DNA from: Streptomyces sp. BK340
GTDB taxonomy: Bacteria > Actinomycetota > Actinomycetes > Streptomycetales > Streptomycetaceae
Direction: 5' to 3'
DNA length: 64,000 nucleotides
NCBI RefSeq assembly: GCF_007827595.1
Contig: NZ_VISR01000004.1
Location: forward strand, 248,001 to 312,000
The position numbers and the translations under genes are program-made. Positions 23,792-32,916 of the stretch are shown here, in pieces; positions within the stretch are counted from its first letter, which is position 1; the number at the start of each line of letters is the position of its first letter. Below the pieces are notes generated by a model. That model did no database searches, was not told the DNA's origin, and saw only the letters and a program-made list of their open reading frames with translations.

Positions 23792-24682
23792 ATGACCGAG
23801 TGGGACCTGAGGAAACTGCGGATCCTGCGCACCCTCCGGGAGCGGGGCACCGTCACCGCGACGGCCGAGACCCTGCACATGACCCCCTCCGCGGTCTCCC
23901 AGCAGCTCACCAACCTCGCCCGGCAGCTCGGCGTACCCCTCCTGGAGGCGCAGGGCCGCCGGGTCAGGCTGACGGACGCCGCCCGGCTGGTGCTGCGGCA
24001 CACCGAACCCGTCTTCGAGCAACTGGAGCGCGCCGACGCGGCATTGGCGGCCCACGCCCAGGGCGAGACGGGCGAGGTGCGGGTCGGTGCCTTCTCCACG
24101 GCGGTGCCCGCCCTCGTCGTACCGGCCGTACGTTCCCTGCGGGCGACGCACCCGGGAGTGACCGTGCGCGTCCGGGAGGCCGAGGCCGCCGAGGCCTGCG
24201 ACCTCCTGTCCGCCGGCGAGGTCGACCTGGCCCTCTCCCTCGCCGCCGAGGCCCCGGGCGCGGCCGACCCCCGTTTCACCCGCCTGCCACTCCTGGCCGA
24301 CCCCTTGGACGTGGCCCTGCCCCCGGACCATCCCCGCGCCACCGCGCCGGAGTTGACCCTCACTGACCTCGCCGCCGAACCGTGGATCTTCGGCGGCAGC
24401 GGCCCCTGGTCCGACATCACCCGCCGCGCCTGCGAGTCCGCGGGCTTCAGCCCCCACCAGGGCCACTCGGCCTCCGGCTGGACCGCGATCCTCGCCATGG
24501 TCGAGGCGGGGATGGGCGTCGCCCTGGTCCCCCGCATGGCCGCCGCCGGCCGCGAGGGCGTGGTGATGCGCCGACTGGGCGCGGACCGTCCGGTACGGCA
24601 CGTGGTGGCGGCGGTACGGAAGGGGGCGGAGGCGGGAGCGGCGGTCGCCAGGGTGCTGGCGGCGCTGCAGGCCGCGGCCTAG
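23792..24682 (+). CDS. LysR-family transcriptional regulator
   Basis: A 296-residue protein: LysR winged helix at about 5-65 (LRKLRILRTLRERGTVTATAETLHMTPSAVSQQLTNLARQLGVPLLEAQGRRVRLTDAA) followed by a periplasmic-binding-like effector domain. In Streptomyces such regulators often sit beside EamA exporters, as here, and control them; the disrupted EamA gene is 680 bases upstream with the secreted protein between. The 3' end overlaps the convergent DUF1203 gene by 4 bases. Confidence 0.92.
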   Translation: MTEWDLRKLRILRTLRERGTVTATAETLHMTPSAVSQQLTNLARQLGVPLLEAQGRRVRLTDAARLVLRHTEPVFEQLERADAALAAHAQGETGEVRVGAFSTAVPALVVPAVRSLRATHPGVTVRVREAEAAEACDLLSAGEVDLALSLAAEAPGAADPRFTRLPLLADPLDVALPPDHPRATAPELTLTDLAAEPWIFGGSGPWSDITRRACESAGFSPHQGHSASGWTAILAMVEAGMGVALVPRMAAAGREGVVMRRLGADRPVRHVVAAVRKGAEAGAAVARVLAALQAAA

Positions 24683-25158
24683 TGAGGCCGTCGCACCTCG
24701 TACAGGAAGCACCCGAACTCCACCGCCCGCACATGCACGAGGGCCACCTCGGGATCGGCGAACGCCTCCGCGAACGCCGGCTCGAAGCCGGTCGTGTCCT
24801 CGACCAGGCGGCCGCCCAGGATGCGGCCGTCGGCGGAGTAGCGCCGCACCGTGCGGTGGGCGCTGGTGAAGGGCAGGGCGGTGCCGGCCGGGCCGGGGCA
24901 GTCGTCCGCGTGGATGAAGACGGGGCCCTGTTCGTCGTAGGCGCCCGGGTCGGCGCCCGTCTCGGCCGCCCAGCGGCGCAGGGGCGCGTACGAGACCAGG
25001 GCGATGCGCTCGCCGGGCGTGCTGCGGCGCAGGCAGCAGCGCAGGGGCGCGTCGCCCTCGTCGTCCGTGAAGGGGCGCAGGGGGCGGCCCGCGTCGTCGC
25101 CGGTGCGCAGTTCCCTGAGCACCGCAGGCGTCAGCGGTCGTGCGAGGTAGGTGGTCAT
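24679..25158 (-). CDS. DUF1203-family protein
   Basis: A 159-residue protein starting MTTYLARPLTPAVLRELRTGDDAGR. Conserved features of DUF1203 are visible: DAPLRCCLRRSTPGERIALVSYAPLR, GPVFIHADDCPG (with His, Asp and Cys clustered), VRRYSADGRILGGRL and VALVHVRAVEFGCFLYEVRRP. The conserved Cys/His residues hint at metal or cofactor binding, but the family is uncharacterised. ATG 25158 is chosen because the family starts there. Confidence 0.8.
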   Translation of the reverse strand: MTTYLARPLTPAVLRELRTGDDAGRPLRPFTDDEGDAPLRCCLRRSTPGERIALVSYAPLRRWAAETGADPGAYDEQGPVFIHADDCPGPAGTALPFTSAHRTVRRYSADGRILGGRLVEDTTGFEPAFAEAFADPEVALVHVRAVEFGCFLYEVRRPH

Positions 25159-25265
25159 GGATTCAGCGTGGCCCGCGGGCGGTGCCAGGTCCGGCGGGAT
25201 TCGGACCCGGCGCTGGACCGCCCCGTAGGATCGCCGCCGTCCGGAAACCCCGACGGGAGGCGCCC

Positions 25266-25528
25266 GTGACCGTGGACGGGTGTGCGAGCTGTGGTGGTCC
25301 CCTTTCCGCGAGGGCCGGCCGCAGGGGCCGTAGCCCGGTGTACTGCTCCGCGGCCTGTCGGCAGAAGGCGTATCGGGGGCGGCAGCGGGCTGGAGGAGTT
25401 GAACGACGCTGTCGGACGGCAGGCGCGGGGGCTGGTGCCGCGGCCCGCCGACGCGCTGTACGCCGGCGTGAACGAGCTGTCCTCCTCCGTCGCCCGGCTG
25501 TGGCGGATCGCCGCGAGATCCGCGCCCA
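25266..25528 (+). pseudogene. Frameshifted small zinc-ribbon protein gene
   Basis: GTG after GGGAGG starts MTVDGCASCGGPLSARAGRRGRSPVYCSAACRQKAYRGRQRAGG, a CxxC...CxxxC zinc motif typical of small actinobacterial proteins. Around 25390 the reading shifts: the other frame continues LEELNDAVGRQARGLVPRPADALYAGVNELSSSVARLWRIA, which is clearly the same protein's helical part. A single base change broke the gene. The end of the original gene is not recognisable because it runs into the next relic. Confidence 0.65.
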
Positions 25529-25529
25529 C

Positions 25530-25910
25530 CGCCCGAGCAGGGGTCGGGCGTGATCCTCACCCTCAACAGCGGCTCCGCGCACGGCAGTCCGATGATGGGC
25601 GGCACCGGGCCGGCCGACGCGGCGACCGACACGCTCGTGCGGAACCTCGCCATCGAGCTGGGGCCGCGCGGGGTGCGTGCCGTGGGGCTGTGGGCGGCCG
25701 GGGTGCCGGTCCAGCGAGGAGAAGCTGAAGGCCGTCGAACCCGAACGTGGACATCGAGGGGATCCTGGAGCACCTCGCGGGACTGCGCATGACCCGCCGC
25801 GACCCCGCTCTCGCCGAGATCGCCGCCACCGCCGTCTTCTCGCCTCCGGCCACGCGGCGGGCATCACCGGCACCTTCGTCGACGTGACCGGCGGCATGTT
25901 CCCCGGATGA
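25530..25910 (+). pseudogene. Remnant of a short-chain dehydrogenase/reductase gene
   Basis: The C-terminal half of an SDR is readable only by switching frames: EQGSGVILTLNSGSAHG (strand 5), ATDTLVRNLAIELGPRGVRAVGLWAAGVP (helix with the usual NLAIELGP.GVR), then SEEKLKAVEP, NVDIEGILEHLAGLRMTRRDPALAEIAATAVF and finally SGHAAGITGTFVDVTGGMFPG before the stop. At least three frameshifts separate these. The Rossmann N-terminus and the catalytic Tyr-x-x-x-Lys region are gone. It is an old, inactive relic fused to the neighbouring broken zinc-ribbon gene. Confidence 0.7.
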
Positions 25911-25997
25911 CCTGACATCGCGGGTCACTCTTGACGGGCCCTGCTCCCGACGCTCCCATGGAACCGCTCAACATCCAGAAGCGGAAGTGGAGTTGTC

Positions 25998-27233
25998 ATG
26001 GGCTATCCGGGCGTCGACGAACTGGAGCGGCGGGCCCGCGCGCTGGTCGCCGCGGCTCCGGGGGTGCTGCGGCTGCGTGCCGTCGGCGAGAGCCGGGGCG
26101 GCCGGCCGCTGTGGCTGCTGTCCGCCGGGCACGGGGAGCGGCAGATCCTCACCGTCGCCGGTGCGCACGCCAACGAACCGGTGGGCGGGGCCTCCGCACT
26201 CCGGCTCGCCAGGCTCCTCGCCCACCGGCCGGAGTACCTGGAAGCGCTCGGCTGCACCTGGCACCTCCTGCTCTGTCTGGACCCCGACGGGGCCCGGCTC
26301 GCGCACGGCTGGCAGCCGGAGGAGCCGGTCCCCTCGCTGAAGGAGTGCCACCGGTACTTCTACCGACCCGAGTTCGCCTGTCAGCCCGAGTCGCTGCCCG
26401 TCCCCGGCTCGGGCCGGGAGCAGCTGCCCGAGTCGGCGGCACTCGTGCGGCTGCTCGACGAACTGCGGCCCGCGGTCCAGTTCACCCTGCACGGCATCGA
26501 GGTCGGCGGTGCCTTCACCCTGCAGACCAGGAAGGTCCCCGGCGCCGCGCGCGCCTTCCGCGAGACGGCCGCGCTGCTGCGCATCCCGCTCGACCACCGT
26601 CCGTACGACGCTCCCGACTGGGAGCCGGACCCGCCCGGCGTCCTGCGGCTCCCGGACGGGAACACCGGGAACGAACGCGACCCCAGCGGCTACGTCGCCG
26701 AGAGCACCTGGCTGTACCCGTGGCGCTACGGCACCCTGACCGTCGTCGTCGAGGCGCCGGCCTGGTCCGCCCCCGCGGTGAGCGACCCGCGGCCCGCTCC
26801 CGACCCGCGGGAGGAGGCCGCCCGGGCGGCCGAGCTGATGCTGGGCCGCACCGGGGAGATCACGGCACTGGCCGGCGACACCCTGGCCGGCGAGGTGCCC
26901 GAGGACCTGCTGCCCCTGCACGCCGCCGCCCGGGAGCTGCTGGCCGTGACGCCTTCGATCGCCGCCACCTGGGAGGGGGAACGCGCCGGCTGCCGGGGCC
27001 ACTTCGCCACCCTGGGCGTGGCCGCCCGCCGTATCCCGCTGCGCGTGGCGGCCATGCTGCGCCGGGCCCTGGCCGGCACCGCCCCCGGGACCGCCTGCGC
27101 CCTCACGGAGCTGGTGCACGAGTGGTGCCGGGAACTGGAGAAGACGTACGAGCCGCGGTGGATCCCGGTGTCCGCGCAGACCGGGCTGCACGTGCGGACC
27201 ATGCTGGACGTCGCCCGCCGGGTGTGCGGCTGA
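25998..27233 (+). CDS. M14-family zinc carboxypeptidase
   Basis: A 411-residue protein without a signal peptide. Zinc ligands: His and Glu of AGAHANEPVGG (HxxE, about residue 54-57) and a later His in QFTLHGIEVGG (about 165); the general-base Glu is in LTVVVEAPAW (about 253). The N-terminal GESRGGRPLWLLSAGHG is the common M14 entry strand. It hydrolyses a C-terminal residue or amide from an intracellular peptide or cell-wall-derived substrate. It ends at a strong hairpin shared with the convergent pepN. Confidence 0.85.
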   Translation: MGYPGVDELERRARALVAAAPGVLRLRAVGESRGGRPLWLLSAGHGERQILTVAGAHANEPVGGASALRLARLLAHRPEYLEALGCTWHLLLCLDPDGARLAHGWQPEEPVPSLKECHRYFYRPEFACQPESLPVPGSGREQLPESAALVRLLDELRPAVQFTLHGIEVGGAFTLQTRKVPGAARAFRETAALLRIPLDHRPYDAPDWEPDPPGVLRLPDGNTGNERDPSGYVAESTWLYPWRYGTLTVVVEAPAWSAPAVSDPRPAPDPREEAARAAELMLGRTGEITALAGDTLAGEVPEDLLPLHAAARELLAVTPSIAATWEGERAGCRGHFATLGVAARRIPLRVAAMLRRALAGTAPGTACALTELVHEWCRELEKTYEPRWIPVSAQTGLHVRTMLDVARRVCG

Positions 27234-27242
27234 GCAAAGGGA

Positions 27243-27278
27243 GAGGGCGCCCGGTGCACTCGCACACCGGGCGCCCTC
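27243..27278. terminator. Bidirectional terminator between M14 peptidase and pepN
   Basis: A perfect 14-base stem (GAGGGCGCCCGGTG/CACCGGGCGCCCTC) with an 8-base loop, between convergent stop codons. Confidence 0.75.
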
Positions 27279-27323
27279 GGCGCCGTACGACGACTACGAC
27301 GACTGTGCCGGACGGGCCGGCCG

Positions 27324-29894
27324 CTACTCGGCCGCCGCGTCCGCCGCCTGGGCCTTCAGCGCCCGCTCGACGCCCGAGCGGGACTCCGAGACCAGCCGGC
27401 GCAGGGCCGCGTTGGGCTCGGCCGCGGTCATCCAGGTGTCCGTCCTGGCCAGGGTCTCCTCGGAGACCTGGAGCGACGGGTACAGGCCGATCGCGATCTG
27501 CTGGGCGATCTCGTGCGAACGGGAGTCCCAGACGCCCTTGACGACCTCGAAGTACCTGTCCGTGTAGGACGCGAGCAGCTCGCGCTGGTCGGTCTGGACG
27601 AAGCCGCCGATCACGGCCTCCTGCACGGCGTTCGGCAGCTTGTCGGAGTCGATGACCGACGCCCACGCCTCCGCCTTGGCCTCCGGGGTCGGACGGGCCG
27701 CGCGGGCGGTGGCCGCGTGGCGCTCACCGGCCGCGGTCCTGTCCCGCTCGTACTCGGCCGCGATCTCCGCCTCGTCGAAGCGGCCGACCGCCGCGAGCCG
27801 CTCCACGAACGCCCAGCGCAGCTCCGTGTCGACGGCCAGGCCCTCGATCGTCTGGGTGCCGTCCAGCAGGCCCTCCAGGAGGTCCAGCTGCTCCGGCGTC
27901 CGGGCGGTCGCCGCGAAGGCGCGCGCCCAGGCCAGCTGGTGGTCGCCGGCCGGCTCGGCCGCCCGCAGGTGGGCCAGCGTGGCGTCGGTCCAGCGGGTCA
28001 GCAGGGCCTCGCGGGTCGACGGGTCGGCGTACAGGTCGATCGCCAGCTTCACCTGGCGGTGCAGCGACTGCACCACGCCGATGTCGGACTCCTTGGCGAT
28101 GCCGGACAGGACGAGGGACAGGTAGGCGCGGGCCGGCAGCTCCGCGTCACGGGTCATGTCCCAGGCCGACGCCCAGCACAGGGCACGCGGCAGGGACGCC
28201 TCGAAGTCGCCGAGGTGCTCGGTGACGGCCTTCAGCGACTCCTCGTCCAGGCGGACCTTGGCGTACGACAGGTCGTCGTCGTTGAGGAGGATGACGGCCG
28301 GGCGGCTCCTGCCGTCCAGCTGCGGTACGGCGGTCAGCTCGCCGTCCACGTCCAGCTCGATGCGGTCGGTGCGCACCAGCTTGCCGCTCGCGTCGAGGTC
28401 GTAGAGGCCGATCGCGATGCGGTGCGGGCGCAGCACCGGCTCGCCCTTGGCGCCGGCGGGCAGGGCCGGGGCCTCCTGGCGGACGGCGAAGGACGTGATG
28501 ACACCGTCGGTGTCCGTGGTGACCTCGGGCCGCAGGACGTTGATGCCGGCCGTCTCCAGCCACTTCTTCGACCAGGTCTTCAGGTCACGGCCGGAGGTCT
28601 CCTCCAGGGCGCCCAGCAGGTCGGACAGGCGCGTGTTGCCGAACGCGTGCCGCTTGAAGTAGGCCTGCACGCCCTTGAAGAACTCGTCCTCGCCGACGTA
28701 CGCGACGAGCTGCTTGAGCACGCTCGCGCCCTTGGCGTACGTGATGCCGTCGAAGTTGACGAGCACGTCGTCCAGGTCGCGGATGTCCGCCATGATCGGG
28801 TGCGTCGACGGCAGCTGGTCCTGCCGGTACGCCCAGGTCTTCATCGAGTTCGCGAACGTGGTCCACGAGTGCGGCCACTTCGAGCCGGGCGCGGAGGCCT
28901 GGCAGGCGATGGAGGTGTAGGTGGCGAACGACTCGTTCAGCCACAGGTCGTTCCACCACTCCATGGTGACCAGGTCGCCGAACCACATGTGGGCCAGCTC
29001 GTGCAGGATCGTCTCCGCGCGCACCTCGTACGCCGCGTCGGTCACCTTGGACCGGAAGACGTACTGGTCGCGGATGGTCACCGCGCCCGCGTTCTCCATC
29101 GCGCCCGCGTTGAACTCGGGTACGAACAGCTGGTCGTACTTCGCGAACGGGTACGCGTAGTCGAACTTCTCCTGGAACCAGTCGAAGCCCTGCCGGGTGA
29201 CCTCGAAGATGGCGTCCGAGTCCAGGAACTCGGCGAGCGAGGGGCGGCAGTAGATGCCGAGCGGCACGCTCTGCCCGTCCTTCTCGTACACGCTGTGCAC
29301 GGAGTGGTACGGACCGACGATCAGCGCCGTGATGTACGACGAGATGCGCGGCGTCGGCTCGAAGACCCAGACGTCGTCCTTGGGCTCCGGCGTGGGCGAG
29401 TTGGAAATGACCGTCCAGCCAGTCGGTGCCTTCACCGTGAACTGGAAGGTCGCCTTCAGGTCGGGCTGCTCGAACGAGGCGAAGACCCGGCGGGCGTCCG
29501 GCACCTCGAACTGGGTGTAGAGGTAGGCCTGCTCGTCGACCGGGTCGACGAAGCGGTGCAGGCCCTCGCCCGTGTTGGTGTAGGCGCAGTCCGCGACGAC
29601 CCGCAGGACGTTGCGGCCCTCCAGCAGGCCGGGCAGCGCGATCCGTGAGTCCGCGAAGACCTCGGCGGGGTCGAGCGCGTCGCCGTTCAGGGTCACCTCG
29701 TGGACCGCCGGCGCGACCAGGTCGATGAAGGACGCGCCGCCGTCTTCGGCGACGTCGAAGCGCACCGTGGTCACGGACCGGTAGGTACCGCCCTCCTGCG
29801 CGCCGGAGAGGTCGAGATCGATCTCGTACGAGTCAACGGTGAGCAGCGTCGCCCGCTGCTGAGCCTCTTCGCGAGTCAGGTTTGTGCCAGGCAC
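27324..29894 (-). CDS. pepN: Aminopeptidase N (M1 family), copy 1
   Basis: An 856-residue cytosolic metallopeptidase. The exopeptidase motif GAMEN (FNAGAMENAGAVTI) is at about residue 264; the zinc site HELAHMWFGDLV is at about 296-307 and the third ligand Glu in LNESFATY about 18 residues later; the ERAP1-like C-terminal helical domain follows. Start GTG with GAGGAG upstream. It removes N-terminal residues from peptides in protein turnover. A paralogue with the same architecture lies at 45328-47907. The C-terminus is Ala-rich (KAQAADAAAE). Confidence 0.95.
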   Translation of the reverse strand: MPGTNLTREEAQQRATLLTVDSYEIDLDLSGAQEGGTYRSVTTVRFDVAEDGGASFIDLVAPAVHEVTLNGDALDPAEVFADSRIALPGLLEGRNVLRVVADCAYTNTGEGLHRFVDPVDEQAYLYTQFEVPDARRVFASFEQPDLKATFQFTVKAPTGWTVISNSPTPEPKDDVWVFEPTPRISSYITALIVGPYHSVHSVYEKDGQSVPLGIYCRPSLAEFLDSDAIFEVTRQGFDWFQEKFDYAYPFAKYDQLFVPEFNAGAMENAGAVTIRDQYVFRSKVTDAAYEVRAETILHELAHMWFGDLVTMEWWNDLWLNESFATYTSIACQASAPGSKWPHSWTTFANSMKTWAYRQDQLPSTHPIMADIRDLDDVLVNFDGITYAKGASVLKQLVAYVGEDEFFKGVQAYFKRHAFGNTRLSDLLGALEETSGRDLKTWSKKWLETAGINVLRPEVTTDTDGVITSFAVRQEAPALPAGAKGEPVLRPHRIAIGLYDLDASGKLVRTDRIELDVDGELTAVPQLDGRSRPAVILLNDDDLSYAKVRLDEESLKAVTEHLGDFEASLPRALCWASAWDMTRDAELPARAYLSLVLSGIAKESDIGVVQSLHRQVKLAIDLYADPSTREALLTRWTDATLAHLRAAEPAGDHQLAWARAFAATARTPEQLDLLEGLLDGTQTIEGLAVDTELRWAFVERLAAVGRFDEAEIAAEYERDRTAAGERHAATARAARPTPEAKAEAWASVIDSDKLPNAVQEAVIGGFVQTDQRELLASYTDRYFEVVKGVWDSRSHEIAQQIAIGLYPSLQVSEETLARTDTWMTAAEPNAALRRLVSESRSGVERALKAQAADAAAE

Positions 29895-30005
29895 GCGGTC
29901 ATCTCCTCGTTATGTGTGCGTTCGGCCATCCTTCCACGGGACCTGTACAGAGGGCGACGTCCTGCGGCTGCGCGGCGCAGCCGTAGGGAAAGCCCTATGG
30001 ACCGG

Positions 30006-30041
30006 AAAAACAGGAGGGCGGCCACCCGGAGGTGACCGCCC
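30006..30041 (-). terminator. Rho-independent terminator after asd
   Basis: On the minus strand GGGCGGTCACC pairs with GGTGGCCGCCC around a short loop and a run of five T residues follows 5 bases later, 19 bases after the asd stop codon. Confidence 0.75.
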
Positions 30042-30059
30042 CGTTTCAGACGATTCGCG

Positions 30060-31136
<1,077 letters not shown>

Positions 31137-31412
31137 TCATGCGGCCGACCCCGGTCCACCTGTCCAATTCTTTGCGATGTGTGCCCGAGGAATGGGACAC
31201 GATCACTCGGCCGACGGTTCCCGATGTCCGCCGCGCCCCCTGCTGAGCTGGAGATATTCCCTTGCGGAGGGGCAGGCACCGGAAGCTGTGCTGTCCCGCC
31301 CCTGCCCCCGCGGTTCCCGGCCACGCACGGTGTGACGTACGCCTCTGCGCAAGGGGCCGAACGTTTTTCCCCCTTGCGGCGTCGTAGGGGCAAACGCAGG
31401 AGGGGGTGGCTT

Positions 31413-31958
31413 GTGCTGCGCGGAGGGGCACGCCGTGGGCAGGGGGCGTACGCCGGTGCCGACCAGGCCGGTGACGATCCCCTGGACGCGGCCCAGGAAC
31501 GCCGGGTGCGGGCGGTGCTCGCGCTCGGCGGCGTGCCGCAGGCGGACCTGCCGGACGGGGTGCAGCAGGTCCGGCTGCGGCTGCTGGAGCGGGCCGCGAG
31601 CGGGCGCGAGGCGCCGCGGGACGTGTCGGCGTGGGCGGCGGTGGTCGCCTCCAACCTCGCCATGGACTGGCACCGGGCCAAACGGCGCCAGGAGCGGCTC
31701 GGGGAGCGGCTGGCGTCGCTGCGTGAGCCCGTGCACCCCTCCGGCGAGGAGACCAGCCTGCTCTCCCTCGCCGTCGCCCGGGGGCTGGACGAACTGCCCG
31801 ACGCCCAGCGGCAGGTGGTGATCCTGCGCTTCTTCGCCGACCTGCCCGTGCGGGGGATCGCCGAGGAACTGGGCGTTCCCGAGGGCACGGTCAAGAGCAG
31901 GCTGCACACGGCGGTCCGCGCGCTGCGCGAGAGGCTGCACGAGGACGAGGTGGTGTGA
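31413..31958 (+). CDS. ECF sigma factor (sigma-70 family)
   Basis: A 181-residue sigma factor: region 2 (VQQVRLRLLERAASGREAPRDVSAWAAVVASNLAMDWHRAKRR) and region 4 (ELPDAQRQVVILRFFADLPVRGIAEELGVPEGTVKSRLHTAVRALRERL). Start GTG 31413 has AGGAGGGG 7 bases upstream, which selects it from several in-frame possibilities. The next gene starts one base after its stop codon (TGACGTG), so the two proteins are made together; the partner has one membrane helix and is a candidate anti-sigma factor. Confidence 0.9.
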   Translation: MLRGGARRGQGAYAGADQAGDDPLDAAQERRVRAVLALGGVPQADLPDGVQQVRLRLLERAASGREAPRDVSAWAAVVASNLAMDWHRAKRRQERLGERLASLREPVHPSGEETSLLSLAVARGLDELPDAQRQVVILRFFADLPVRGIAEELGVPEGTVKSRLHTAVRALRERLHEDEVV

Positions 31959-31959
31959 C

Positions 31960-32862
31960 GTGACCGCCGAACACGAGGGCGCGGGAGAGTACGCCGGCAT
32001 GGACGCGCTCATGGCCGCGATCACGGGCGAACCCCTGCCGGAGGAGGCCCGCGAGGACGCCGCCCGTCTGAGCGAACACGCCTCGGCCGAGGCCGACGTG
32101 GCGGTGCTGAAGGAGCAGTTGACCTGGCTCGCGGAGGCGTTGATCGGGGAGGAGCGGACGACGGCACCGGCGGCCGAGGAGACCGGGGCCGTGGCGGGCC
32201 CCGCCCGGAGCGGACCGGCTGAGGGGGCCGGGTCGACGACGGGCTCCACCCGGAGCGCCCCGTCCGGGAAACGCCCCGGGAACCCGACGCGTCCCGCCGC
32301 TCCCGCACGCCCGGGGCGCCCGTCCGGCCCGCGCCGGGCCCTGCGGCTCGCGCTCGGCACGCTCGTCGGTGCGGCGGCCCTCGGCATGGTCTTCGGGCTC
32401 GGCCGGCTGATCGTGAACTCCGGGGCGAACAGCTCGATGGGCGGCAGCAGCGCCGACGCGAAGAGCGAGGGCCATGCACCGGTGTACAGCGGCGCCGGCG
32501 GCCGGCCCTCCGACCCGGCACTGGCCCTGGCCTGCTACCGGCTGGTCGTGGAGGGCACCGTCGCCAAGGTGGAGCCGAAGCCCGAGAACCCCTGGACCCT
32601 GGTCGTGCTGAAGGTGAGCCGTTCCTACCGGCCCGCGCACAGGCCGGCCGAGGTGAGTTTCCTCCTGGACGGCGGCGCGAAGCCGGCGCCGCGCACGGGA
32701 CAGCATGTGCTGATCGGGGTCGGCCGGGGCCAGGACAACGCGAGCCTGTGGGCCGTGGGGGACGGCCGGGTGGCCGCCGAACGGGAGTGGATCACCGAGG
32801 CGCTGCCCGAGGCCCGGCACACCACGTGCCCGTCCGAGGAAGCGCCGACGGGCAAACCGTGA
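31960..32862 (+). CDS. Single-pass membrane protein, probable anti-sigma factor
   Basis: A 300-residue protein: an acidic N-terminal region (MDALMAAITGEPLPEEAREDAARLSEHASAEADVAVLKEQL) that could bind sigma, a disordered Ala/Pro/Gly stretch, one membrane helix at about 130-152 (ALRLALGTLVGAAALGMVFGLGRLIV) and a C-terminal extracytoplasmic domain (CYRLVVEGTVAKVEPKP...VLIGVGRGQD). It is coupled to the ECF sigma gene. The layout suits a membrane anti-sigma factor that senses an envelope signal, but there is no HxxxCxxC zinc motif. Confidence 0.65.
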   Translation: MTAEHEGAGEYAGMDALMAAITGEPLPEEAREDAARLSEHASAEADVAVLKEQLTWLAEALIGEERTTAPAAEETGAVAGPARSGPAEGAGSTTGSTRSAPSGKRPGNPTRPAAPARPGRPSGPRRALRLALGTLVGAAALGMVFGLGRLIVNSGANSSMGGSSADAKSEGHAPVYSGAGGRPSDPALALACYRLVVEGTVAKVEPKPENPWTLVVLKVSRSYRPAHRPAEVSFLLDGGAKPAPRTGQHVLIGVGRGQDNASLWAVGDGRVAAEREWITEALPEARHTTCPSEEAPTGKP

Positions 32863-32896
32863 GGGGCGGGTGTCCCTCCGGACACCCGCCCCTCAC
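32859..32896. terminator. Strong bidirectional terminator
   Basis: A perfect 17-base stem (GTGAGGGGCGGGTGTCC/GGACACCCGCCCCTCAC) with a 4-base loop overlapping the anti-sigma stop codon, between convergent genes. Confidence 0.85.
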
Positions 32897-32916
32897 CTCG
32901 ACTCAGGCCCGTCGCG

